The notes: generated by a model from the letters alone, not told the origin. Shown: positions 1-6,061, counted from the first letter of the stretch. The stretch is 6,216 nucleotides of DNA from Pirellulales bacterium (GCA_030617125.1 JAUWWA010000122.1:1-6216); one strand, 5' to 3'. Made by a program: numbers and translations.

Positions 1-2
1 AA

Positions 3-1055
3 CTCGTCAAGGATATTCTGGCATTTGCCAACGCATGGAAAACCACCGATGCATACATTCTGATCGGGGTCGAGGAAAAACCAGGCGACAAAGCGAAAGT
101 CGTTGGCGTCACCGACCATCTGGATGACGCGGACCTCCAGCAAGTGGTGAACTCAAAAACGAACAATCCGGTACGGTTCGCATACATTCCGATGACTTTT
201 GAAGGGAAATCGATCGGTGTGATTCGGATCGATCAGAATCAAGATCGCCCCCTATATCTCACAAAGGATTTCGGTTCGCTCAAGAAGGGCGCGGTCAAAA
301 TTCGCCGAGGCAGTTCCACGATGGATGCACATCCAGACGAAGTGGCAGACATGGGTGCGGCCAGAGTCGAGGAGAGCCCGCCGGTGCCGATCATCCAGTT
401 CGAATTCGGGGATCCAAGCATACGAGAACGTCTGGGGCGCTCAATTCAAACGAAGTCCGTTGTCCTAGTTGATCGTCCACCTGTCAACATCAACGCCGCG
501 GATTTGCGAGTTCTGCGACAATTTGAAAGTGTCTCCAAAATAGCTAAGGCCATTCGCCCTGTAAGTATCTCGCCACTAAACAGGCCAGTGGACCCGAAGG
601 AGCTTCGGGGATATCGCGAAAAGATGGCACTCTTGTCGCCAGTTGGGTTCTGGGTTAAGAACAGCGGTCAGACTTGTGCGAACGGCGTCCGCATAGAAGT
701 CTCCACGCCGGTTTCTGAGGGCTTGATTCTGCACGATGAATGCAGTCTCCCGAGTATGCCTGACTCAGGAATCTGGGCAATTGCCCACAAAGTGACCCGG
801 CCGGTCAACCCAGACGTGGTGGTGCGTCAACATGGGAATGTGTGGACGGTGACTATCTATGCGGGAAGGCTCCAACCTCAAGCTCCAGTTTGGATTGAAT
901 ACGTCCTGTATGTTGGCTCGTCGCTTTCCCGAACTGTTTCGCTGGAAGGCTCAATTTACGCTGACAATCTCCCAGTGCCCCAAGAAGTGAAGCTACTCAT
1001 CGAAGTGGAGGCTGAAAGAAAAGTGTACCACGAGAGTGATTTCAAAGCTTCTTAG
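3..1055 (+). CDS. AlbA_2 (Schlafen-type) domain protein, 5' end outside the window
   Basis: The frame is open from base 3 to a TAG stop at 1053-1055 (350 residues visible) and the true start lies upstream. Residues 1-115 read as the AlbA_2 / 'divergent AAA' putative nucleic-acid-binding domain: an LVKDILAFANAW helix, the strand AYILIGVEE, then VVGVTDHLDD, a conserved hydrophobic stretch ending IGVIRID, and RRGSST (101-106) followed by PDEV (111-114), which normally closes the domain. Residues 120-350 are not recognised. They contain FWVKNSG (216-222) followed by alternating hydrophobic residues, suggesting a beta-sandwich-like domain. I see no membrane segment and no C-terminal Walker or HTH motif. 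The domain occurs in putative transcriptional regulators and in some defence proteins, but no function can be fixed here. A GTG at 144 would cut the domain in two and is not the start. The gene looks more AT-rich, especially at third codon positions, than the genes after 1981, suggesting horizontal acquisition. Confidence 0.85.
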   Translation, partial: LVKDILAFANAWKTTDAYILIGVEEKPGDKAKVVGVTDHLDDADLQQVVNSKTNNPVRFAYIPMTFEGKSIGVIRIDQNQDRPLYLTKDFGSLKKGAVKIRRGSSTMDAHPDEVADMGAARVEESPPVPIIQFEFGDPSIRERLGRSIQTKSVVLVDRPPVNINAADLRVLRQFESVSKIAKAIRPVSISPLNRPVDPKELRGYREKMALLSPVGFWVKNSGQTCANGVRIEVSTPVSEGLILHDECSLPSMPDSGIWAIAHKVTRPVNPDVVVRQHGNVWTVTIYAGRLQPQAPVWIEYVLYVGSSLSRTVSLEGSIYADNLPVPQEVKLLIEVEAERKVYHESDFKAS

Positions 1056-1189
1056 CAAAGCGAGAGGGCGCCGGATGCCCGTGATTGAGTCTGTGCCGCT
1101 GCTTCGCGGACGCAGTGCTTGCACTTGCGCGTAGACCGACGCCGAAGCGGCCTCGCTCGACAACCCAGCAGCGGCGCCCCGCGTTAGGT
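1056..1189. repeat. Imperfect palindrome with attC-like right end
   Basis: Directly after the stop of the AlbA_2 gene lies a nested inverted repeat. The 9-bp arms GCCGCTGCT (1095-1103) and AGCAGCGGC (1167-1175) match perfectly. Outside them GGGCGCCG (1066-1073) can pair with CGGCGCCC (1172-1179), partly competing with the first pair. Inside, GCTTCG (1101-1106) pairs with CGAAGC (1143-1148). At the apex CGCAGTGC (1111-1118) pairs with GCAC-T-TGCG (1121-1129) around a TT loop. The right end, GTTAGGT (1183-1189), fits the integron core GTTRRRY. The matching left core would end in AAC, but here it is CAAAG (1056-1060), so AAAGC/GCGTT pair with one mismatch. It could be a decayed attC site, or simply a structured 3' region shared by two convergent genes. 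No poly-T tract follows, so it is not a classic intrinsic terminator. Confidence 0.5.
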
Positions 1190-1501
1190 CTTGGGTTCGA
1201 TCAGGCCGCAGTCGGTTTGGCCGTGGCGAGGGCAAACCACCTGATCCTCGACGACCCCCTCGACTTTCCCGCATTTGAGGCACACGCTTCTGCGTTGCTG
1301 GCCGGGGGCCCGGACAGTTCGGTCTTCGAGCGATTGGAGGCGTGTCCGATGCACCGTAAACAGCCTGCCGCTAGCCTCGTGGACAATCAGAACGCAGTCG
1401 GCTTTGATGGTCAGGGGCTGCACGTCGGCAAGGACGAAGGTGTCGTGAGAAACCCATCCTTCCGGGGTTACGACTTGGAATCGCTGCTTTGTTGCAGACA
1501 T
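1184..1501 (-). CDS. Small Cys/His-cluster protein, unknown function
   Basis: The gene encodes 105 residues. The ATG (1499-1501) follows a GGAG Shine-Dalgarno with 7-nt spacing, and a near-consensus promoter lies upstream, so I take it as real. The N-terminal 60 residues look like a small beta-rich domain (FQVVTPEGWV, then TFVLADVQPLTIKADCVLIV). The C-terminal part holds C74-x2-C77-x12-C90-x2-H93 with a further C98, an arrangement suited to one zinc ion (zinc-ribbon or zinc-finger style). No signal peptide or membrane segment is seen, so it is probably cytoplasmic. I do not recognise the family. A regulatory or nucleic-acid-binding role would be only a guess from the cluster. Its stop codon lies within the GTTAGGT box of the palindrome at 1056-1189, and it converges on the AlbA_2 gene. 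The plus-strand frame across the same DNA (1085-1630) has no recognisable domain. Confidence 0.7.
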   Translation of the reverse strand: MSATKQRFQVVTPEGWVSHDTFVLADVQPLTIKADCVLIVHEASGRLFTVHRTRLQSLEDRTVRAPGQQRRSVCLKCGKVEGVVEDQVVCPRHGQTDCGLIEPKT

Positions 1502-1508
1502 GGCGTTT

Positions 1509-1512
1509 CTCC
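1509..1512 (-). promoter_or_regulatory. Shine-Dalgarno site of the small Cys/His protein
   Basis: The minus strand reads GGAG, 7 nt (AAACGCC), then ATG. The match and spacing support the start at 1501 and help separate this gene from overlapping shadow frames. Confidence 0.65.
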
Positions 1513-1570
1513 AACTCGGGACCTTGCATCGATCGTCCGCCCGATGGGGCCCTGGCCCTCACCCCTTTCC

Positions 1571-1600
1571 ATGATAACCCCAGTGCATGGTAGGTGTCAA
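1571..1600 (-). promoter_or_regulatory. Candidate sigma-70-type promoter for the small Cys/His protein
   Basis: On the minus strand a perfect TTGACA (1600 to 1595) is followed after 18 nt by TATCAT (1576 to 1571), a 5/6 match to TATAAT. Transcription would start near 1564, leaving a leader of roughly 60 nt before the ATG at 1501. It is one of the best promoter matches in the window, and it is correctly oriented in front of a gene with a good SD. Confidence 0.55.
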
Positions 1601-1710
1601 AGCGTTGGGCGGCAATCGCGTTTCAGGTAGTCAGCGGTGCAGGAGACGCAGATCGTTGCCGCCGAGGGTCGATACAGAGATTCACCACAGAGGACACAAA
1701 GGGAAGAAAA

Positions 1711-1758
1711 GGCAGTGGGCAGTGGGCAGTGGACAGTGGGCAGTGGACAGTGGGCAGT
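1711..1758. repeat. Heptanucleotide tandem array G(G/A)CAGTG
   Basis: Seven consecutive 7-bp units run from 1711 to 1758, the last one lacking its final base. The units are GGCAGTG at 1711, 1718, 1725, 1739 and 1753 (partial), and GACAGTG at 1732 and 1746. Only the second base varies between units. It forms the left-hand core of the composite repeat at 1680-1832. Confidence 0.9.
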
Positions 1759-1771
1759 CGCCATCAAGCAC

Positions 1772-1799
1772 TCATCGTTCATCCTTCATCCTTATCTTC
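1772..1799. repeat. Heptanucleotide tandem array TCATCCT
   Basis: The units are TCATCGT (1772-1778), TCATCCT (1779-1785), TCATCCT (1786-1792) and a decayed TATCTTC (1793-1799). It is short, but it keeps the same 7-bp period as the arrays at 1711 and 1933 with an unrelated unit sequence. Confidence 0.7.
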
Positions 1800-1835
1800 C
1801 CCTCCGTGCGTCTCCGGGGCGTCCGTGGCGGCTGC

Positions 1836-1864
1836 TTGCAACCGCGCGGGCGACATGGTATCCT
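1836..1864 (+). promoter_or_regulatory. Candidate promoter upstream of the phosphoesterase
   Basis: TTGCAA (1836-1841, 4/6 to TTGACA) is followed after 17 nt by TATCCT (1859-1864, 4/6 to TATAAT). Transcription would start near 1871 and give a leader of about 110 nt that contains the CCCGAAT-type array. Spacing is ideal but neither box is perfect. It lies just outside the right arm of the composite repeat. Confidence 0.35.
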
Positions 1865-1932
1865 TATTGTCATGACCTGTCAGCGATCGGCCCTGGCTGG
1901 AGAATACTGGCCGACGAATACGCGACCGACGC

Positions 1933-1974
1933 CCCGAATCCCGACACCCGAATCCCGATCCCCGAGCCCCGAAC
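1933..1974. repeat. Heptanucleotide tandem array CCCGAAT-type
   Basis: Six exact 7-bp registers fill 1933-1974: CCCGAAT, CCCGACA, CCCGAAT, CCCGATC, CCCGAGC, CCCGAAC. The CCCGA core is invariant and the last two bases vary. The array ends 6 bp before the ATG at 1981, so it occupies the position where the ribosome binding site of the phosphoesterase would be. Only a weak GAAG remains next to the start. Confidence 0.85.
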
Positions 1975-1980
1975 GAAGTT

Positions 1981-3024
1981 ATGCGAGTTTCACGACGCGA
2001 CGCGCTGAGATGGATTGTCCTGGGATGGATCGCGGCTGTCTCCGCGCCGGCGATTGCCGCCGCGGCGGAGGATTTTACCGTCGTGCTCCTGCCCGACACG
2101 CAAATCTACGCCGAGAACCACCCCGAGACGTACGTCGCCCAGACGGAGTGGATCAAGTGCCGGGCGGCGGCGGACAACATCAAGATAGTCATCCACCTCG
2201 GCGACCTCGTCCAAAACGCCGACGCCGAGCAGGAGTGGAAAAACGCCGACCGGGCGCATCGCGTGCTCGACGGGCACGTTCCCTACACGGTGCTGCCGGG
2301 CAACCACGACATGACCGAGGACCGGCAAACGCTGCTTTACGACAAATACTTCCCGCCCTCGCGGTTCGACAATCTGCCCTTCTACGGCGGACACGAAGGC
2401 GAAACGAACCGGAACAACTATTGCTTCTTCACGGCGGCGGGGATGAACTTCATGGTGCTGAGCCTCGAATTTGCCCCCGCCGAGCCGGCACTGCAATGGG
2501 CCGACGCCGTCGTTGCCGCACATCCGGACCATCGCGTCATCCTAGCCACCCATGCGTACCTCGGCGTCGGCGCTCTGGCGGAGGAGGGCCTGCGGATTCA
2601 CTCTCGCTTCGTCCGCAAGCACGCCAACGTGTTCCTGGTCGTGTGCGGTCACAATATCGGCGTCAACCACCAAACCAACTCGAACGACGCCGGCGGCAAG
2701 GTGCACGAAATTCTTTGCGACTACCAGGGGTTTCCCAACGGCGGCGACGGCTGGCTGCAAACGCTCCGCTTCGTGCCCTGCGAGAACAAGATCCACGTCG
2801 AGGCCTACTCGCCATTGTTGAAGAAGTACAACCGGCAGCCCGGACACGCCTACACGCTCGAGTACGTCATGAGCGCGGGATCCCCCTGCTCCTGCCTCAC
2901 ACCTTATCGCGCGCGATGTAGCACACGAGCGAGCGGCTTTCGAGTTGGATCGCGTCGTCCGGCGGCGGGGCGGGGCCGTCGAGGTCGGGGTAGATGTCGC
3001 CCGGGCTCTCGGCCGCCGTATTGA
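1981..3024 (+). CDS. Exported calcineurin-like metallophosphoesterase
   Basis: The frame encodes 347 residues. The N-terminus SRRDALRW followed by a hydrophobic stretch and an Ala-rich site near residue 29 reads as a Tat-type signal peptide, so the enzyme is probably exported. Calcineurin-type motifs follow in order: LPDTQ (D39), GDLVQN (74-79), GNHD (107-110), ATH (H191) and CGHN (222-225). These are the usual ligands of a two-metal phosphoesterase centre. The last motif is normally GHxH, but here it reads GHNIG, so the second His is missing. The substrate cannot be told. The recognisable fold ends near YTLEYVM (residues 291-297). The remaining 50 residues are Arg/Gly/Pro-rich and antisense to the end of glgX, so they are probably not native. 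ATG 1981 gives a complete signal peptide, although its SD is poor because a heptamer array abuts it. No partner gene is evident. Confidence 0.85.
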   Translation: MRVSRRDALRWIVLGWIAAVSAPAIAAAAEDFTVVLLPDTQIYAENHPETYVAQTEWIKCRAAADNIKIVIHLGDLVQNADAEQEWKNADRAHRVLDGHVPYTVLPGNHDMTEDRQTLLYDKYFPPSRFDNLPFYGGHEGETNRNNYCFFTAAGMNFMVLSLEFAPAEPALQWADAVVAAHPDHRVILATHAYLGVGALAEEGLRIHSRFVRKHANVFLVVCGHNIGVNHQTNSNDAGGKVHEILCDYQGFPNGGDGWLQTLRFVPCENKIHVEAYSPLLKKYNRQPGHAYTLEYVMSAGSPCSCLTPYRARCSTRASGFRVGSRRPAAGRGRRGRGRCRPGSRPPY

Positions 3025-4981
3025 TGAACAACCGCCACGGCAATCCCCGGGCAAGCGGCGGCATGGTGAACCGTTGCGGCTCGGCGCCGGCGTGGAACAT
3101 CATCAAGACGTGATGGTTCGGCGGCTGGAGCATGTCGTCTTGCGGCGCCGCGCCGAGCAGGCACGTCAGGCTCCGCTGGTCGGCGTTCCAGTCGACCGGC
3201 TTGGCGGCCGGGTCGTACCAGCTTGCGTCGGGCAGTCCGCCGGGGCGAATCGGCCGGCCCTCGAGGAAATTGCTCCGGCGCACCGTCGGCTCCACTTTGC
3301 GCAGCGCGATGAGCGCCTCGACGAAGCGGCGTATGTCGCGATGCTTCTCCACAAGCCGCCAATTGAACCACGAGACGGCGTTGTCTTGGCAGTAGGCGTT
3401 GTTGTTGCCGCGCTGGGTGCGGCGGCACTCGTCGCCGGCGAGGATCATCGGCACGCCTTGGCTTAAAAGCAGCGAGGCCAGCATGTTCTTGATCTGCCGC
3501 GACCGGGTTTCTTCGACGTCTTTTCGCCGCGTCGGCCCTTCGACGCCGTAGTTGTGGCTGAAGTTGTTGTTTTCGCCGTCGCGGTTCTCTTCGCCGTTTT
3601 GTTCGTTGTGCTTCTCGTTGTACGTGACCAGATCGTTCAACGGAAAGCCGTCGTGCGAGGTGATGAAATTGATGCTGTGGTAGGGCCGTCGCCCGCCGGG
3701 CTGATAGAGGTCGCTGGAGCCGGCCAGCCGCGTGGCCAGCGGGCCGATCATGTGGGGATCACCCCGCCAGAACCGCCGCAGGTCGTCGCGATAACGCCCG
3801 TTCCATTCCGACCATCGAAGATCAGCGAACGATCCCACCTGATAGGCGCCGGCCGCGTCCCAGGCCTCGGCGATGATCTTCGTATCGGCCAGCAGCGGGT
3901 CTTCGCTGATCGCCTCGACGACCGGCGGGTTGGGGCGCAGTTCGCCCTGGCGGTCGCGGCTGAGGATCGAGGCTAAATCGAACCGGAACCCGTCGACGTG
4001 GTAGTTATGCACCCAATACCGCAGGCAATGGAAGATCATCTCGCGGACGATCGGGTGGTTGCCGTTCAGCGTGTTGCCGCATCCGGAGTAGTTGCGGTAG
4101 GATCCGCCGCCGCCGTCGAGCATGTAGTAGACACGGTTTTCCAGGCCCTTGAAGCTGAAGGTGGGGCCTCGCTCGTTGCCTTCGGCCGTGTGGTTGAAGA
4201 CGACGTCGAGGATCACTTCGATGCCGGCGTGGTGCAACGCCCGAACCATCTCCTTGAATTCCCGGACCTGGGCGCCGGGCTTCTTACCCACCGCGTAGCC
4301 GCGATGGGGTGAGAAAAAGGCGATCGGGTCGTAGCCCCAGTAGTTCGGCCGCTCAGGCTTTCGGCCCGTGCAGTCGAGGATGGGAAACTCGTGCACCGGC
4401 ATCAGTTCCACGGCGGTGACGCCCAGCGACTGGAGGTAAGGGATCTTTTCGATCACGCCGCGGTACGTGCCGGGGTGCTTCACCTCGCTCGACTTCGCCC
4501 GGGTGAAGCCGCGGACGTGCATCTCGTAGATGATGCTCTCCGACAGCGGACGCCGCAGGTGCCGGTCGCCCTGCCAATCGAACTCGTCGTCGACGACCAC
4601 GCACTTCGGCGGCCGGACGATGCCGGCGTCGTTCGGCAGGAAGCGGCCCGCAAGGGCCTTGGCGTAAGGGTCGATCAGCCGTGCCTGGGGGTCGAAGCGG
4701 TGGCCCTTGTGCGGCTCGTGCGGCCCGTCGGCCTGGAAGTGGTAAAGCTGCCCCGGCCCCACGCCGGGTACGAACATGCTCCAGATATCGCCCCAGCGGT
4801 TCAGATCGGGATCGAAGTCGATCATTTCGGCCGGCTCGGCGTCGCCGGTCCGGTGATACAGCAGCACGCGCATCGCCGTGGCCGAGCGACTGAAAACCAC
4901 GAACTGAACGCCCCCGTCATGGACGATGGCGCCGTAGGGGAGTGGATGGGCAAAGCGTAGTGCAGCCGGGCGATCGATCAT
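2897..4981 (-). CDS. glgX: GlgX-type glycogen debranching enzyme (isoamylase, GH13)
   Basis: The gene encodes 694 residues, the usual length for bacterial GlgX. GlgX hydrolyses alpha-1,6 branch linkages in glycogen or limit dextrins in the cytoplasm. An N-terminal CBM48/isoamylase domain (residues about 8-110, with YGAIVHDGGVQFVVFSRSAT) precedes a GH13 barrel containing all four conserved regions: DVVFNHT (259-265), GFRFD with the nucleophile D335, IIAEAW with the acid/base E372, and SHD with D444. The Asn-rich HNEQNGEENRDGENNN segment (458-473) and the AGDE motif (515-518) are also typical of GlgX/isoamylase. I chose ATG 4981 because the CBM48 homology starts within about ten residues. The frame is open to 5200, but those extra 73 codons are low-complexity and overlap the upstream gene. 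No strong SD precedes 4981. The lipoprotein gene lies 56 bp upstream in the same direction, so co-transcription is possible. No other glycogen gene is in the window. Confidence 0.95.
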   Translation of the reverse strand: MIDRPAALRFAHPLPYGAIVHDGGVQFVVFSRSATAMRVLLYHRTGDAEPAEMIDFDPDLNRWGDIWSMFVPGVGPGQLYHFQADGPHEPHKGHRFDPQARLIDPYAKALAGRFLPNDAGIVRPPKCVVVDDEFDWQGDRHLRRPLSESIIYEMHVRGFTRAKSSEVKHPGTYRGVIEKIPYLQSLGVTAVELMPVHEFPILDCTGRKPERPNYWGYDPIAFFSPHRGYAVGKKPGAQVREFKEMVRALHHAGIEVILDVVFNHTAEGNERGPTFSFKGLENRVYYMLDGGGGSYRNYSGCGNTLNGNHPIVREMIFHCLRYWVHNYHVDGFRFDLASILSRDRQGELRPNPPVVEAISEDPLLADTKIIAEAWDAAGAYQVGSFADLRWSEWNGRYRDDLRRFWRGDPHMIGPLATRLAGSSDLYQPGGRRPYHSINFITSHDGFPLNDLVTYNEKHNEQNGEENRDGENNNFSHNYGVEGPTRRKDVEETRSRQIKNMLASLLLSQGVPMILAGDECRRTQRGNNNAYCQDNAVSWFNWRLVEKHRDIRRFVEALIALRKVEPTVRRSNFLEGRPIRPGGLPDASWYDPAAKPVDWNADQRSLTCLLGAAPQDDMLQPPNHHVLMMFHAGAEPQRFTMPPLARGLPWRLFINTAAESPGDIYPDLDGPAPPPDDAIQLESRSLVCYIARDKV

Positions 4982-5037
4982 CGAGAGACGCTCGGTCGGA
5001 TTCACGGGACAAGAACCAGTCTGCCACGCCAACGGGC

Positions 5038-6054
5038 CTATTGCTGCGATTCCGCCTCCTCGTAGAACACCGCGTGGCAGTCGTCGCAGCTTTGATTCAA
5101 GGCTTTCAAGGCGGTCGTCGCGGCGTCTCTGTCCCGCGCGCGGATGCCGGCATTGACCGCCGCGGCCGCGTCGCGCATCTGCACGCAGAACTTCCGCCAC
5201 GCCTCGGCCTCGTGGGGCTTCTCCGTCTCGGAAGCGTTGGCCATGGAGCCGTGAGCAATGACGGCGATCACCGCCGTCATACCCCGAGTGTCGGCCGCCT
5301 TAGACTCAAATCGTCTGCCCTTGACGTATCGCTTTAGCTTCGTATGGATCAGCGGGACTTGCAGCATCAGGTCCTTGAGCGAGGCGACCTTTTCCCACTT
5401 CAACGCCGTGTTGGCCGTGTCTTGGCCGGCGGCAGCGGCCTTCAGCGCGTCGACGGCCGCCCTCGCGGCGCCGTAGTCCTTCGCGGCGGCGAGGTCTCCC
5501 GCGGCCTTCATCATCGCGGCGGCCGAGGCCTTGTACTTGTTGTCCTGCTCGTGCAGCCCCAGGCCCAAAGCGATCAGCACCAATGTATTTGCTCCCTTGC
5601 CAATTTTGTCCTTCGAGTCGTTGTATTCCTCCTGGCTCTTCACCGCGTCTTCGAGCTTTTGGATGTACTCGGGTGCCTGGGCGGCCAAGTCGTCGGCCGG
5701 GGCAAAGTCGGAGAGCTTGTCTCCGCCGGGGACAGCGACGGGCATCGCCGCCGGTTCTTCAGCGGGTTTCTCTGTCGGCTTTGGTGGTTCGGCGGGCTCT
5801 TCCGCCGGCTGCTGGGCCAATCTCTCGGCTGGCGTTGGCGGTTCCGCGGGTGGTTCGGCCGGCTTGGCTGGCAGTTGCTCGGCAGGTTGTTCGACAATCT
5901 TCTCGGCGTCTTCGACCTTCTTGACGGGCTCAGCGGCTGGGCCTTCCGGTTTTTCGGCCGGGGGTCTGCACCCGGAGAGAAAAACGCCCAGGACCAACAT
6001 GCCGGCGACGACCGTCGACACGCCCCACCAATGCGACATACTCGGTGACTTCAC
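5038..6054 (-). CDS. Lipoprotein with cytochrome c'-like C-terminal haem domain
   Basis: The gene encodes 338 residues. The N-terminus is a hydrophobic helix ending in FLSGC, a lipobox with lipidated C29, so the protein should be anchored on the outer face of a membrane. Residues 30-110 form a Pro/Glu/Ala/Lys-rich linker built from repeated PAEPP- and PAEEP-type units. Residues 119-338 are alpha-helical and end in CDDCH (323-327), a CxxCH c-type haem site only 11 residues from the C-terminus. That position is typical of the four-helix cytochrome c' family, where the CxxCH His is the proximal ligand. The role is probably haem-based electron transfer or gas-ligand binding, but this is inference. 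The GTG start at 6054 is preferred because AGAGGA lies 7 nt upstream. ATG 6039 and an upstream GTG at 6090 are alternatives with weaker support. The gene ends 56 bp before glgX. Confidence 0.8.
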   Translation of the reverse strand: MKSPSMSHWWGVSTVVAGMLVLGVFLSGCRPPAEKPEGPAAEPVKKVEDAEKIVEQPAEQLPAKPAEPPAEPPTPAERLAQQPAEEPAEPPKPTEKPAEEPAAMPVAVPGGDKLSDFAPADDLAAQAPEYIQKLEDAVKSQEEYNDSKDKIGKGANTLVLIALGLGLHEQDNKYKASAAAMMKAAGDLAAAKDYGAARAAVDALKAAAAGQDTANTALKWEKVASLKDLMLQVPLIHTKLKRYVKGRRFESKAADTRGMTAVIAVIAHGSMANASETEKPHEAEAWRKFCVQMRDAAAAVNAGIRARDRDAATTALKALNQSCDDCHAVFYEEAESQQ

Positions 6055-6061
6055 AATCTTT

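Larger units (their letters stand above)
1680..1832. repeat. Composite repeat with degenerate inverted arms
   Basis: The left arm (about 1683-1707) contains CACCACAGAGG, ACACAAAG and GGGAAGA. The right arm (about 1795-1832) begins TCTTCCC and continues with CTCCGTG, TCTCC and CCGTGG. GGGAAGA (1701-1707) and TCTTCCC (1795-1801) are exact complements. The rest of the right arm looks like a GC-shifted reverse complement of the left arm, with at least one indel. Between the arms lie two heptanucleotide arrays. The arrangement resembles a MITE-like or REP-like intergenic element. I recall closely similar 'caccacagagg' and 'cagtgggcagtgg' strings from intergenic regions of planctomycete genomes, but cannot verify that here. 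No coding potential is credible: frames through it simply translate the repeat. Confidence 0.5.

Noticed and set aside
993..1283. Minus-strand frame across the palindrome
   Set aside because: The translation is Arg/Ser/Gly-rich, overlaps the ends of two better-supported genes, and has no motif.
1511..1610. Possible second attC site ending in GTTGGGC (1604-1610) with CCAAC at 1511-1515
   Set aside because: Only 5-bp outer arms and short broken inner stems (ACCT/AGGT, TGCA/TGCA) were found. The overlap with the promoter and SD of the small gene makes chance more likely.
1085..1630. Plus-strand frame opposite the small Cys/His gene
   Set aside because: It has no recognisable domain or SD, and it starts inside the palindrome. 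The minus-strand frame has SD, promoter and a Cys/His cluster.
1711..1758. CRISPR array
   Set aside because: The units are 7 bp and directly contiguous with no spacers, so this is a simple tandem repeat.
1597..1782. Minus-strand frame with repeated CPLPTVH-like peptide
   Set aside because: The peptide repetition is only the translation of the 7-bp array.
1587..2921. Long plus-strand frame of about 444 codons overlapping the phosphoesterase
   Set aside because: It is Arg/Pro-rich low complexity throughout, translates the heptamer arrays, and lies out of frame over a gene with clear catalytic motifs. It is a GC-rich shadow frame.
4391..4960. Plus-strand frame antisense to glgX (also those at 2945-3466 and 3554-3976)
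   Set aside because: These are mirror frames of strongly conserved glgX codons, with biased composition and no domain.
4982..5200. N-terminal extension of GlgX to an upstream start at 5200
   Set aside because: The 73 extra residues are Arg/Gly-rich, lie before the CBM48 homology and overlap 163 bp of the upstream coding region in another frame.
5344..6048. Plus-strand frame antisense to the lipoprotein gene
   Set aside because: Its Gly/Leu/Arg-rich repeats are the complement of the Pro/Glu/Ala linker codons; there is no independent support.
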